DNA from: Pomacea canaliculata
Lineage: Eukaryota; Mollusca; Gastropoda; Architaenioglossa; Ampullariidae
DNA length: 64,000 nucleotides
Assembly: GCF_003073045.1 (NCBI RefSeq)
Contig: NC_037594.1
Coordinates: 26,852,927-26,916,926, forward strand
Direction: 5' to 3'
Position numbers and translations under genes: made by a program. The notes below the pieces were generated by a model. That model was not told the DNA's origin. It saw only the letters and a program-made list of their open reading frames with translations, and did no database searches. The stretch's first letter is position 1. Each line of letters starts with the position of its first letter. Shown piece after piece: positions 22,301-32,518 of the stretch.

Positions 22301-24939
22301 CCTCATCATCATCATCATCAATTGTAATGTTTTTTGGTGGTGAACACAGATCCTGGTTTTTCTCAATCTACCTTTGCCCTTTTCCTTCCATCTTTCTGCA
22401 TGTCTCATTGTCTAGCCCAGGGATGCCCAACCTACGGCCCGCGGGCCATATCCGGCCCGCGACGCGGTGCCATCCGGCCCGCGAAACTTCTGCCCACAGT
22501 GCAGGAAATCGGCATGTTAGTAATAAAAAAAAACCCGAAAAAAACGAAAAAAGGGAAGAAGAAGTATTTGTCCCCACGTAGGGGCGTTTCCCAATGTTTT
22601 TTTCGATGGACGAACATTTCGATTCAGTGCTCCGACTTGGTGTCTCTACGATGAGGCCGGACATTTAGAAGTTGGTTTCGGGAAAACAACTTCAAATATC
22701 CCACTAATTACTACATAATTAATGGTAAGTACAACTTGTTTCTAATAAAAATGGTATCTGCTCTATTTTTTTCTTTTTTGTATTTTTGCGGTGAAGTGGC
22801 CCGCGACACTGCTGTCCGAAATGGATATGGCCCGCAGGCTGAAAAAGGTTGGGCATCACTGCTCTAGCCTATCTCTGTCTGATTTTAAAGCTAAGTGCAT
22901 GCATCAGAAAGCTTGCTAACAACTTGTTAAGCGAAATATTATGCTGCTCACGTGAGCTGCTGTCCACAGAGATGTCACTCATCCCGACCGACTTCAGATG
23001 TGACCTTAGCCTGAGTACCTCACTGGTAACGCAGAAAATCACAACAGCAACGGCAACATCCACCGTGCCTACGACTGAAGCAACAATCTTCCAAATGATT
23101 TCAAAAAACACCTCTAAAGCTGTTGTGTCAACAGAGAATCCACTAGTCTCGTCTGAAGCTAAAGTGTCAACAAGGAATCTACAAATCTCGTCTGAAGCTA
23201 AAGTGTCAACAGTGAATTCAGAAGTTATGAGTGAAGCTAAAGTGTCAACAGTGAATCCACAAGTCTCGTCTGAAGCTAAAGTGTCAACAGTGAATTCAGA
23301 AGTTATGAGTGAAGCTAAAGTGTCAACAGTGAATCCACAAGTCTCGTCTGAAGCTAAAGTGTCAACAGTGAATTCAGAAATTATGAGTGAAGCTAAAGTG
23401 TCAACAGTGAATCCACAAGTCTCGTCTGAAGCTAAAGTGTTAACAGTAAATCCACAAGTCACGTATGAAGCTAACGTGTCAACAGTGAATCCACAAATCT
23501 TATCTGAAGCTCAAGTGTCAATAGTGAATCCACAATTCTCGTCTGAAGCTGAAGTGTCAACAGTGAATTCACAAATCCTATCTGAAAATAAAGTGTCAAC
23601 TGTGAATCCACAAGTCTCGTCTGAAGCTAAAGTGTCAACAGTGAATCCACAATTCTCGTCTGAAGCTAAAGTGTCAACAGTGAATCCACAAGTCTTGTCT
23701 GAAGCTAAAGTGTCAACAGTGAATCCACAAGTCTCGTCTGAAGCTAAAGTGTCAACTGTGAATCCAAAAGTCTCGTCTGAAGCTAAAGTGTCAACAGTGC
23801 ATCCACAATTCTCGTCTGAAGCTAAAGTGTCAACAGTGAATCCACAAATCCTATCTGAAGCTAAAGTGTCAACAGTGAATCCACAAGTCTGGTCGGAAGC
23901 TAAAGTGTCAACAGTGAATCCACAAGTCTGGTCTGAAGCTAAAGTGTCAACAGTGAATCCAGAAGCTGTGACTGAAGCTAAAGTGTCAACAGAGAATCCA
24001 CAAGCTATGACTGAAGCTAAAGTGTCAACAGAGAATCTACAAGTCTCGTCTGAAGCTAAAGTGTCAACAGTGAATCCAGAAGCTGTGACTGAAGCTAAAG
24101 TGTCAACAGTGAATCCAGAAGCTGTGACTGAAGCTAAAGTGTCAAAAGTGAATCCAGAAGCTGTGACTGAAGCTAAAGTGTCAACAGTGAATCCAGAAGC
24201 TGTGACTGAAGCAAAGCCGTCCCCGGAGCGAGTAAGTGTCAAAGTCATAAGGTAGTGGATTAAAGATAAAGACGTCTTGACTAAAAGAAACTGCACAATA
24301 AATTAATCAGTTTAAAGAAATCTACAATGTACTAAACATACAGAATACAATTATGAACTGACCCGTGTCTAATGTATTTACCTGTAAAATCTAAACATCT
24401 GATAAAATAACAAAAACATTTAGTAAAAGAGAATTACTCTTTGCTTCTATGAAATTAGAAATAATAGATAGACATTATGTGTGCGCCTCTTTTACATGCA
24501 CGAGTAGAGAGAAATAAAAGAGAAAAAGAAAGAAATACATTTTTTTCAGAACTTTACCTCTGAGATCCCCGTGAAACACAACTGCTTGTGTAGCTGTTGG
24601 AATGCCATGAGTAAGAAGAATCCAGAAGAGGTTCAGGAGGAAATGTCGCAGACAGCTCAGACACTAAAGGTGAAGTCGTCCGACTTGAGCCAACAGGTCC
24701 GCAAAAAATCCAGTGTACCTGACCCCCGCCTGTCGTCTACTCTCATGGGTGTCGTCAGCGGCATAGCCCTGTCCTCAATCTTTGGTGCCATTGTCCTGTG
24801 TGACCTTTGTCGTCTCTGTCACAAAACTGAAAGAAAACCGAGCAAGAAAGTAAAACACAGGAAAGGGAACTGCATGGCCCGAGAACTGCGACCTTTCTTG
24901 AAACTGGAAACAGAAACTAGAGTAGGCACTTCTTGTTAA
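19388..24939 (+). CDS. Gene 3: FTP-lectin membrane receptor with a long mucin-like stalk
   Basis: Exons are 19388-19442, 19886-20068, 20959-21192, 21562-21795, 21970-22194, 22970-24231 and 24550-24939; 860 aa, phases consistent. The signal peptide begins MAGGRWFSLTSTICLLFYG. Residues 19-157 form the degenerate first domain (MDLNETFFINHIMIETATES; VDIGTTSCGSF; NVKGRYVRIR). Residues 158-310 form the FTP domain with VDGNRNG, IHWWQVDLGKLILVSY, ANRVDCC continuing over the exon join to P-L-R (R-x-D-x4-R kept), SIWGQFVRIS and LTLCEVEVYGD. The stalk (311-731) is by far the longest in the cluster, about 28 copies of a 13-residue unit like EAKVSTVNPQVSS. A C-L-C-S-C-W juxtamembrane piece, QQVRKKSSVPDPR, a helix at about 795-817 and a 40-residue basic tail follow. 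A hAT-type MITE sits in the intron before the stalk exon. A surface lectin role is inferred. Confidence 0.87.
20080..20142. repeat. (ACACAA)n microsatellite
   Basis: CA-rich hexamer repeat starting about ten bases after the exon B donor of gene 3. The matching intron of gene 4 also begins with a CA run and then an AAAC array. Confidence 0.9.
22240..22320. repeat. (CCT)n and (ATC)n microsatellites
   Basis: Pyrimidine-rich CCT/CTT triplets followed by ATC triplets, in the gene 3 intron between exon E and the stalk exon. Confidence 0.9.
22418..22861. mobile_element. hAT-type non-autonomous element (MITE), 444 bp
   Basis: Terminal inverted repeats start CAGGGATGCCCAACCT on the left and, as reverse complement of the right end, CAGTGATGCCCAACCT. 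Eight-bp flanks GTCTAGCC (22410-22417) and CTCTAGCC (22862-22869) match at seven positions and fit the 8-bp target duplications of hAT elements. The interior has no transposase and keeps GGCCCGC-rich subterminal motifs at both ends, a common feature of this group. It lies in a gene 3 intron, ending about 110 bp before the stalk exon. Confidence 0.85.
23130..24218 (+). repeat. 39-bp coding minisatellite (stalk of gene 3)
   Basis: About 28 tandem copies of a 39-bp unit encoding 13 residues (core EAKVSTVNP). Variant units cluster: QVSSEAK, EVMSEAK, EAVTEAK and QILSEAK blocks alternate, which suggests growth by duplication of groups of units. The opposite strand is also open because 39 is divisible by three, but that reading is a shadow. 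Confidence 0.95.
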
Positions 24940-27564
24940 AGTCATTTAATGAAATACTAGCGTGGGTCCGCTACAGTGCTTGCAATATAATCAAATGGTT
25001 GTATACTGAGAATTTCTTTGTCTTTTGAGCTTGATGTTTTACTAGACAGGCTGAATTCACTTCGCCCAAATTAATTTTTGACGCTTTTTCAGCTGGAATT
25101 TTATTGCCAACACTCAATTTTTCAAGTTTATCATTTTTTTAAAGAGAAATGAAGCAGTAAAATATTTGTGCTTGCCTTGCTCCTTTCCTAACTTGACAGG
25201 TTGACAGTTCTTGTTTAGCAACACACGAGCAACGTTTGGAGTGAAGCGGGAGGTAACAGTTGTGGTAGTCCTAGCTGGCAAGAGGCTTTCTTGCTCCCTT
25301 AATCGTGCCTCCTTCCCTGCATATTTCTTGTTGTGAAATTTATATTTTTTTAGCCAGAGTAATTTCTTAAGGCGTAAAAAAATAATAATAAAAAAACAAG
25401 TGTTGGGACATGTACCTTACTGAAATATACTCCATGATCGAACCAAACATGACAGGAATAGTGTATTGGAAATTTAAAATCGCTGAATATTTTCGCCATT
25501 TAAAAACAAAATTGACTGAAAAACTATTTTATTACGCGTAAAAGCTGGAAAACAGAAACTACAGAGATGTACATGATAGATTATGTGGATGTTCTTTTAT
25601 TGTCCATGTCGAATCGTTTCTACTACTAATATTTAATTTGTAAAACAGATTTCTCGCTGTGGAGGCGAGCTCAGAATACGTGGCAGACCATAGAGAGGTC
25701 ATTGTTGTCTCTCATGTAAATAAACTGGTCCTACTTATTGAGTGAACGTTGTTTGCAAAACGTTCTCTCTTTGTTTGTATAGTAGATATGTATGGGTATA
25801 TAATTATATCTGGTGTTTCGAACTGTATAGATGTAAAGGGCCGGATGTCTTTTGTGAAGTAGCTGGAGAAAGGCAATTAAAGTTTGAAGTCGACACAGCC
25901 GAAACGCAGATCTCAAATCTAACCCTTGAGCAAATGACGTAAGGTGATGTGACGTCAAAATAAGGTGACGACAAAAAGGTGACGACAAACGGAGGACGTA
26001 AAAGAAATTGGGAGACAGCAGACGACAGATGATCGGGAAAGAAGACATGCGACGCAGTCGTGGCCATTGTTTCTATCCCGTGCATTAAAGGGTTGTGCTC
26101 CAGCTGACAGTTCCTGCCTTTTTGGTTTGAGTGTTGGACTGTTGTTGTCAGTCCACAACCCCTCCCACCACTTGGCTACATATACATTACATATACATTA
26201 CATTTAAAAATAAAGAAATACCAATCATGCAGAGAAGAAACAGAAATGTTTATCCATGTGCTGTGTGTTTTCAAACCCCTCAAATCATTGTCACTCCCCA
26301 TGTAGCAGCATGAGATGAACATGGGAAAAAAAAAATTAGGAATGGAGTCAAACAAGGGAGAGCAGCGCGGAAGTCAGGAGGTAGCGGTGGTAAAAGTTGT
26401 CCTTTGGTGAACGATAATGGCAAAGCTGTCCAGACACTAGGGCAAGAGAACAATACGTCGGCCACCAACTTATCCTGCCGGATATGTGACACATCAGATA
26501 TTCTGGAACCTGCGAGATGAGGGCAGCAGAGTCAGGCCCCTTCAGTAGCCACTGTCAGCACAGACATCCTTCGAATAAACACAACACAGACCAGGTACAG
26601 GACACAAAAACAACACACACGTCATGAATACGCTGGGACCGTCTGTGTACAAACGTGACGTCACCATGTGAACCCTCGTTCTGTGCATGATGTTTGTGGG
26701 TGTGTATCTTGGAAACGCAAGTGTTGCATTCAGGTAGATTTTAGAAATGGTGCATGGTGCGTTACCAAGTCATTAAAAAAAGATTAACATCGCACAATTC
26801 CTTCAAAGTAACAGTGTGAAAGAAACTGTCTTGTTGTTTGTCCCACGGGGACGAGCTGGCAAACACAGACTGAAAAACACACATGTTGAACAAACAGATA
26901 GAAACAAAACAACTACAGTTAAAAATTAAAACTCTGAAATATATATAAGAAAATATGAAAGTAACACCAAGCAACTACAATAAACTGTCTTCACCAAAAA
27001 CAAACAACATTAATCACAGCTGTAACAGAACTGTAGTTTAATTACCATTGAGTACTGTCAGCACCTGGTTGTCATGTTCTTTGATGACGACAACGATTTG
27101 AAAAGCAGTAAAAGACAGTTCCTGTCAGTATTCGGGAAAAAGACAAAGCACTGCCCTGGGTTTGGAAGCAACTTTCTTTTCCAAAGAGCAAACCTGGTCT
27201 CCACAGTCATGAATAAATTAAATTCTGTTGCCATGTTCAGCTGCTGACTCCACAGGACTTGTTGTTCCACGAGTGACATTTGAAGGTTGTTGAATAAAGG
27301 TTTCGGTTTTTAATATTCTTGTCTATAAGTAGGAGATGTTCTTTAAGTGTTCCTTGCTGGGAAACACTTTCTTCACTAAAGAAAGCTATTGCTGCTTCTA
27401 TTGTGGTGGGAATCGCCCTCTAGGGAAGCATAACTGTGAAGGTGTCTGAGAAAAACAATGAATGAATTAGAGAGGTAGGGAGTGAGGTGGTCGTGAATGA
27501 TTTTTTAATGAGGCAAATGTGTTGATGTGAAACATCAAAGCTCCCTTTGCACTTAGCTAGAGAG
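24940..27564. other. Spacer between genes 3 and 4
   Basis: The first part (to about 25560) is paralogous to the 3' flank of gene 4 (32560-33050): both share GACTTGACAGGTTGACAGTTC-like and ACGTTTGGAGTGAA sequence. The rest holds a possible orphan open frame at 26314-26520 and otherwise nothing recognised. Confidence 0.5.
26314..26520 (+). other. Isolated open frame with coding texture, unknown
   Basis: Sixty-eight codons open from just after a stop to a TGA, without an ATG in frame. The translation has a basic start, a DNGKAVQTLGQENN stretch and ends SCRICDTSDILEPAR. The CRIC motif recalls the first zinc ligands of RING-CH (MARCH-type) domains, but the domain is not continued. It could be a stray exon or retrocopy fragment, or chance. 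Confidence 0.2.
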
Positions 27565-27950
27565 CAGTTCGAGGGTCGTTCACAAAGTTCTCAGCCTCGC
27601 CCAGAAGGAGTTGCAGAAACAAGACAGTTTCTCACAATGCTTCTGTACAGTCCCCACTGGACGTGAAGGATCTTGGTCCAAAGATGTTCAAGCATTGCAA
27701 TCTCATCACAGAAGAAGTTGGCGTCCTGACACATCAAAAACTTCTCATCAGCTCATGTGAATTCATTGTTTCCAAAATGGCGACCACGTAGGTGGGATTT
27801 GAGTGTAGGAAACAGGTGAAAGTCAGATGGAGATAAGTCTGGTGAATAAGGGGATGTGGTAGGAATTCAAAGCCCCAGTTGGCTGCATCAGTTTTTGTAG
27901 TTTTATAAGAAGTAGGAGTGTGTAACCACAATAAAACTGTGATGTTATGA
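27565..27950 (-). mobile_element. mariner-type transposase 3' remnant
   Basis: Minus-strand translation gives PYSPDLSPSDFHLFPTLKSH, continuing LRGRHFGNNEFT, then after a stop CQDANFFCDEIAMLEHLW. The PYSPDLxPSDFHLF block is the conserved region with the third catalytic Asp of Tc1/mariner transposases of the mariner branch. Only the C-terminal part remains, with stops. No terminal repeats were located. Confidence 0.85.
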
Positions 27951-28185
27951 CACTTCTTTGTGGGTGAGGCGTAGAACGTTGTGAACGATCCTCGAATAAA
28001 GTTAAAAAAATTTTTTTTCAGCAGAAGATTTAAGCAAGAGGTTTGGACAACGGGTACACCGTATGTTGTAATTTAAACAAGAGGTTTGGACAGGTGCACC
28101 GCCCAGTCATTCTGTGCTGACTAAGTAAGCCTCGTGACGTCAGTTCCGCCGGTGAAGCTCAGTTGAGAGAGAATCAGTCGAGGCA

Positions 28186-31100
28186 ATGGCAGGAGTTCTG
28201 TGTTTCTCACTGACTTCCTTCTTCGTTCTCTTGTTGTACGGTAAGTGCAGTGGACTTTGCACAGTCACGTGTTTGCATTCTTACTGGACCTTTCACGTAA
28301 GAAAGAACTCAGCTTGAGTTGAAAAAAAACTTCCGGAGTTGATTATGAAAAGCATTAGCAACACGTTGATTGGTTGTTATGACAGTAAACCGACAGTGAT
28401 ATAGCTTTTCTACGGTAAAGTAAATCTCTTGACCTGTCTTCCATTATGAGAACTCAAAACGACTTTAGACATTGTTTATTTTATAAAGTGTAGGAACATT
28501 CATTCTATTATCTGTCCATTTTGGATTTGACCGAACAATCGCAGTAAATACGAGTGGTGTTTTTTTTACTTGAAATTGTAACAAGCAAGCTGCGTGATTT
28601 TATTTTAAGGATTTTTACTGTGTCTGTAGAAGTTTCTTGAACTTCATTGAAAAAGGAAGGCGCAAACCAATGCAATTAATGATATGAACATGCAAATATT
28701 TGAAACTTCTCTTCCAAGGTTGGCCGAAATTTGGTGTCATGGCCGACTGCTGCCCTCTTGCAATAAGAAACACTTGGTGGAATAGTTATTCATGCCAGCT
28801 GTCCAATGTAGGTCTACTGTCAAAGCAGCGGGTGCTGGATTTGAATGGGATGTTCTTTGTCAACAATATTGTCATAGAAACAGCGACAGAAAGTTACGGT
28901 AAGGGACAAGCTCACAAGGAGACACACACACACACGTACGTGAGAACAGAGCGAGAAAAAAGAAAGAGTGGGGTAGAATTAATAAGGCTCACACACAAAC
29001 AAAAAAACCACCAAACAAACAAAAAACAAACAAACAAGCAATCAAGCAAGCAAACAAACAAACAAACAAACAAACAAACAAACAAACAAACAAACAAACA
29101 AACAAACAAACAAACAAACACACAACACACATCGCTTCTCTCAGAACATGTCAGTGGAAGACACGTGTTTTTGTCTCAAGACCTGACCGCGCGGTGTCTC
29201 ATGGTCTGTCACAAGGTTTGTTGACAGTTTCCATTGATGTCGACATCGAGGTCGACATCGGGACTACGTCATGTGGTTCATTCGACGACAGAGCTTGCTA
29301 CGTCACGTGCACGTTTCGTCGCGTACTCCAAACTAGCACATGCTACCTGAAACTAAACGTCACGTGTGACGTGGGCAACGTGAAAGGACGGTACGTGCGA
29401 ATACGTCAGATCAACGCTGCTGCTCTGCTCCTGTGCAACGTGACGGTCACGGGATGGCCTGACCGTGACAAAGGTGGGTTTAGTTTTTATCTTTCTGTTT
29501 GTGTCTGTGCGCAATGAGCGTGACTGTCATATTCTGTCAGCTGAATATTTCTTTGTCAGACATGGCAGTCATGTTTTTTTAATCAGCTTCCTGTTGACTA
29601 AAATTTAGAACTTATCTGAAACAGCGATAGAGAAACTAACTTAATCAGAAAACCCTTTTATTTAGAAGTTGCTTTGCTTTAAAATGTACCACCAAGGGAA
29701 AAACGCGAGTGAGTTATCTGTTGTTTACGATGAAAACAACCGGAAGTTACCGCTGTGACATGCGCAATCGCTTTCATTTTCCAGATTCATTCATAGTCTT
29801 CTCGTATTTCATATCCAGTTAAAAATTCTTTAACCTCAGGATTTAAAATTATTGCTGTATAACCAAAGAAGTTTGATTTTCTCGCTTCATAAACGAGACT
29901 AAATTATATTTGAGAAAATTAAGACTTTTAGTCATTCTCGGACTTGCTTTTATGCAGTAGCAATAAATAGGAAGCAGCAATTCTTCATCTAACACAAAAG
30001 CATGTGAAAACTGTTTGTAGAATTGTAACAGCAACAACAAATGTTTAACCAAGTCTGTGAGGTGAGCTTAAACTGTCATTAATAATCCACGGTACTCCAT
30101 TTGTCATTGAGCAAAGGAATCCCAAGGGAATGGATACAATTAAGCCAGTATGAACTTTCTAATTTCCACTAAAACAATATTTAATGGAACATATAGAGAC
30201 ATTGTAGCTCTGGTAGTTTTGCCGAGTTAGTCACGAGAGGAAAGAAAAAGTGACTAAGCTGTTATGAGTTCAGAAACTATTTAGCCCTATTTTGCAAAGT
30301 GTGACTTTGGTGAAGAAACAAAGAGGACTAAAACATTTATAGCCTATTGATCAGGATGCATCTACGTGTCCTTTGCTTAGAATTTGTCATACTGAGTAAG
30401 TTTGTTTACGTGTACGTCAATATGTGTTTGTGTGTTTGGTGTGATGCTGTATATGTCTGTGCATGCGTGCATTAGTGTAATCATATTGTATCTTGTATGT
30501 GTGGGTTCATGTCTCTGTATGTGTGTGAGAGAGAGGAAGTGAACAATATTTTATTTTATTCTAATTTGTTCGTTACTTAGCGCTGAAAAACTTTGCGCTG
30601 AATGCGCCCTGCAGTCAGTGTGCAAATTACTCCAACTGGACCCCAGACAAGGCGGTTGATGGCAACAGCCAGTCGTGCAGCCAAACAGACGTCTGGAGTA
30701 AAGTCTACTACTCTCGACACATCCACTGGTGGCGAGTAGACTTAGGCAAGCTCATTCTGGTGTCATACATCGTCATCACCAACACCATGGACAACTGCTG
30801 CAGTGAGTAGTTTGTATGGAGTGAGGACAGTGAGTAGTTTGTACACAGGGAAGACAGTGATTAGGTTGTATACAGTGTGAGCATGCGTATCAGATGGTCA
30901 AGCTGTGCTCAAATGTGTGTGTGTTCCAGGTGACAGACTGGCCAACTTCACCGTGGAACTGGGGAGTCTGGAGTCCAACGGCAGCATCACCTACACGGTG
31001 TGTCGTTACCATGACGGCGTTGCTGGACCCCTGACGTCCCTGAACTGCACGAGGTCCATCTGGGGTCAGTTTGTCCGCATATCATTGACGGGAGTGGCTC

Positions 31101-32518
31101 TCACACTGTGTGAAGTGGAGGTTATGGCGACACGGACAACAGTAGCGCAGGACATTTCTCAGGTGAGCTTGCACCACATTTCGCTTCATGTATCAGAAAG
31201 ATTTTATAAAAATTGGAACTGAAAAAAATAAGGGGATTTTCTCTTATGCAAACACATAAACGCACTCTCTCTCTCTCTCTCACACACGCATGCCACACAT
31301 AGACACGCGCATGCGTACTTATACATTTATTACAAACAGATGTTGGGAAAAGTGGATCTTACAGTAACTCAGTTTTCAGAGATGTTTGTGTCGTGACACT
31401 AAAAGTGTGTTGCGACACAAATCATTTTTAGCCTTTCTCAGCCTACTTATCCCTTCTCCCATCCTCTCTTCACCTGTATCCCGTGTCTCTCTAATGACCA
31501 GTCCATCAAAAAGCTTGCTTACAATTTGTCAAATACTAAACTGCTCATATTGGTTGCTGTTTACAGCAATGTCGCTCATCCCGACCGACTTCACCTGTAA
31601 CGACGTTGGTCCTCTGACATCGCCAGCGACAACGGAACTCACGACAGCAGCGGTAACATCGACTACGAACCTATACTTAACGACGGAAGAAAAAGAGTTA
31701 ACGACATTTTCAGAGGGCACATCTGAAGCCAAAGTGTCAACAGAGAATCCAGGACTAACGGAGGAGGTGACAGTGTCAACAAAGAGTCCACAACTGACGG
31801 ATAAGATGACAGTGTCAACAATGTATCCAGAAAATACGACAGAAGCAAAGGAATCCACGGAGCACTCATCGGATGAGCCAGTAAGTGTCAGGGTCATAGT
31901 GTTATGGATTAAAGATAAACAAGTCTACAAAATTCTTGTTTGAAAAAAATCTGTAAATATCAATCAAAAGTTAAAAGGATAATGATCTGTTTTATGAAAC
32001 AAACATACGCACATGTCATACACATGCACACACAAGCAAAGTAGAACATACTGTAGTATATTTGTACTTATTATTGCTCGAGAGTTGGATATGTTAGTAT
32101 AACTAATATGTATATACATTCTCTTCTCTGTTTCTTTTCTTTTTTAGAGATTTCCTCCCGAGGTCCCTGCTAAACCCACTTACTGCACATGTAGCTGTTG
32201 GAATGCAATCAGCACGAAGAGTCCAGAAGAGGTTCAGAAGGAAATGTCGAAGACATCTCAGACACTAAAGATGAAGCCTTCCAACTTGGCCCAACAGGTC
32301 CGCAAGAAATCCAGTGTACCTGACTCCCGCCTGTCGTCTACTGTCGTGGGTGTAGTCTGCGGCATAGGTGTTCCTCCATCTTTGGTTCCATTGTCCTGTG
32401 TGACCTCTGTCGTCTCTGTCACTACTTCTGGAAGAAGAAATACGAACAGGGAAAGGAAAAGAAAGCAAAGGGCGATACAGAGCTTGAGAATCGGATCCTT
32501 TTTGAAAACTGTCAATAG
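28186..32518 (+). pseudogene. Gene 4: FTP-lectin membrane receptor, frame broken twice as assembled
   Basis: Exons are 28186-28240, 28719-28898, 29228-29473, 30581-30802, 30930-31162, 31567-31880 and 32148-32518. The signal peptide (MAGVLCFSLTSFFVLLLYG) closely matches gene 3. Exon C has an extra VDIE repeat (VDIEVDIGTTSCGSF). The FTP domain has IHWWRVDLGKLILVSY, SIWGQFVRIS and LTLCEVEV, but N-T-M-D-N-C-C replaces N-R-x-D-C-C. The stalk has four 13-residue VST units. Two single-base losses relative to paralogs break the frame: GAGGTTTATGG became GAGGTTATGG near 31130, and a T is lost in the membrane helix near 32370. With the first shift the stalk exon soon meets a stop. Reading 32518 as the stop assumes the family frame. 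Both losses are in T runs, so assembly error is a real alternative to pseudogenisation. Confidence 0.75.
28998..29122. repeat. (AAAC)n microsatellite
   Basis: AAAC array with some AAGC units in the gene 4 intron between exons B and C, about 100 bp before the exon C acceptor. Confidence 0.93.

Noticed and set aside
22869-24296. Long minus-strand open frames opposite the gene 3 stalk repeat (also 44258-44734 and 59374-59754)
   Set aside because: A 39-bp repeat without stops on one strand is often open in several frames. There are no matching exon borders and the plus-strand frame fits the gene model.
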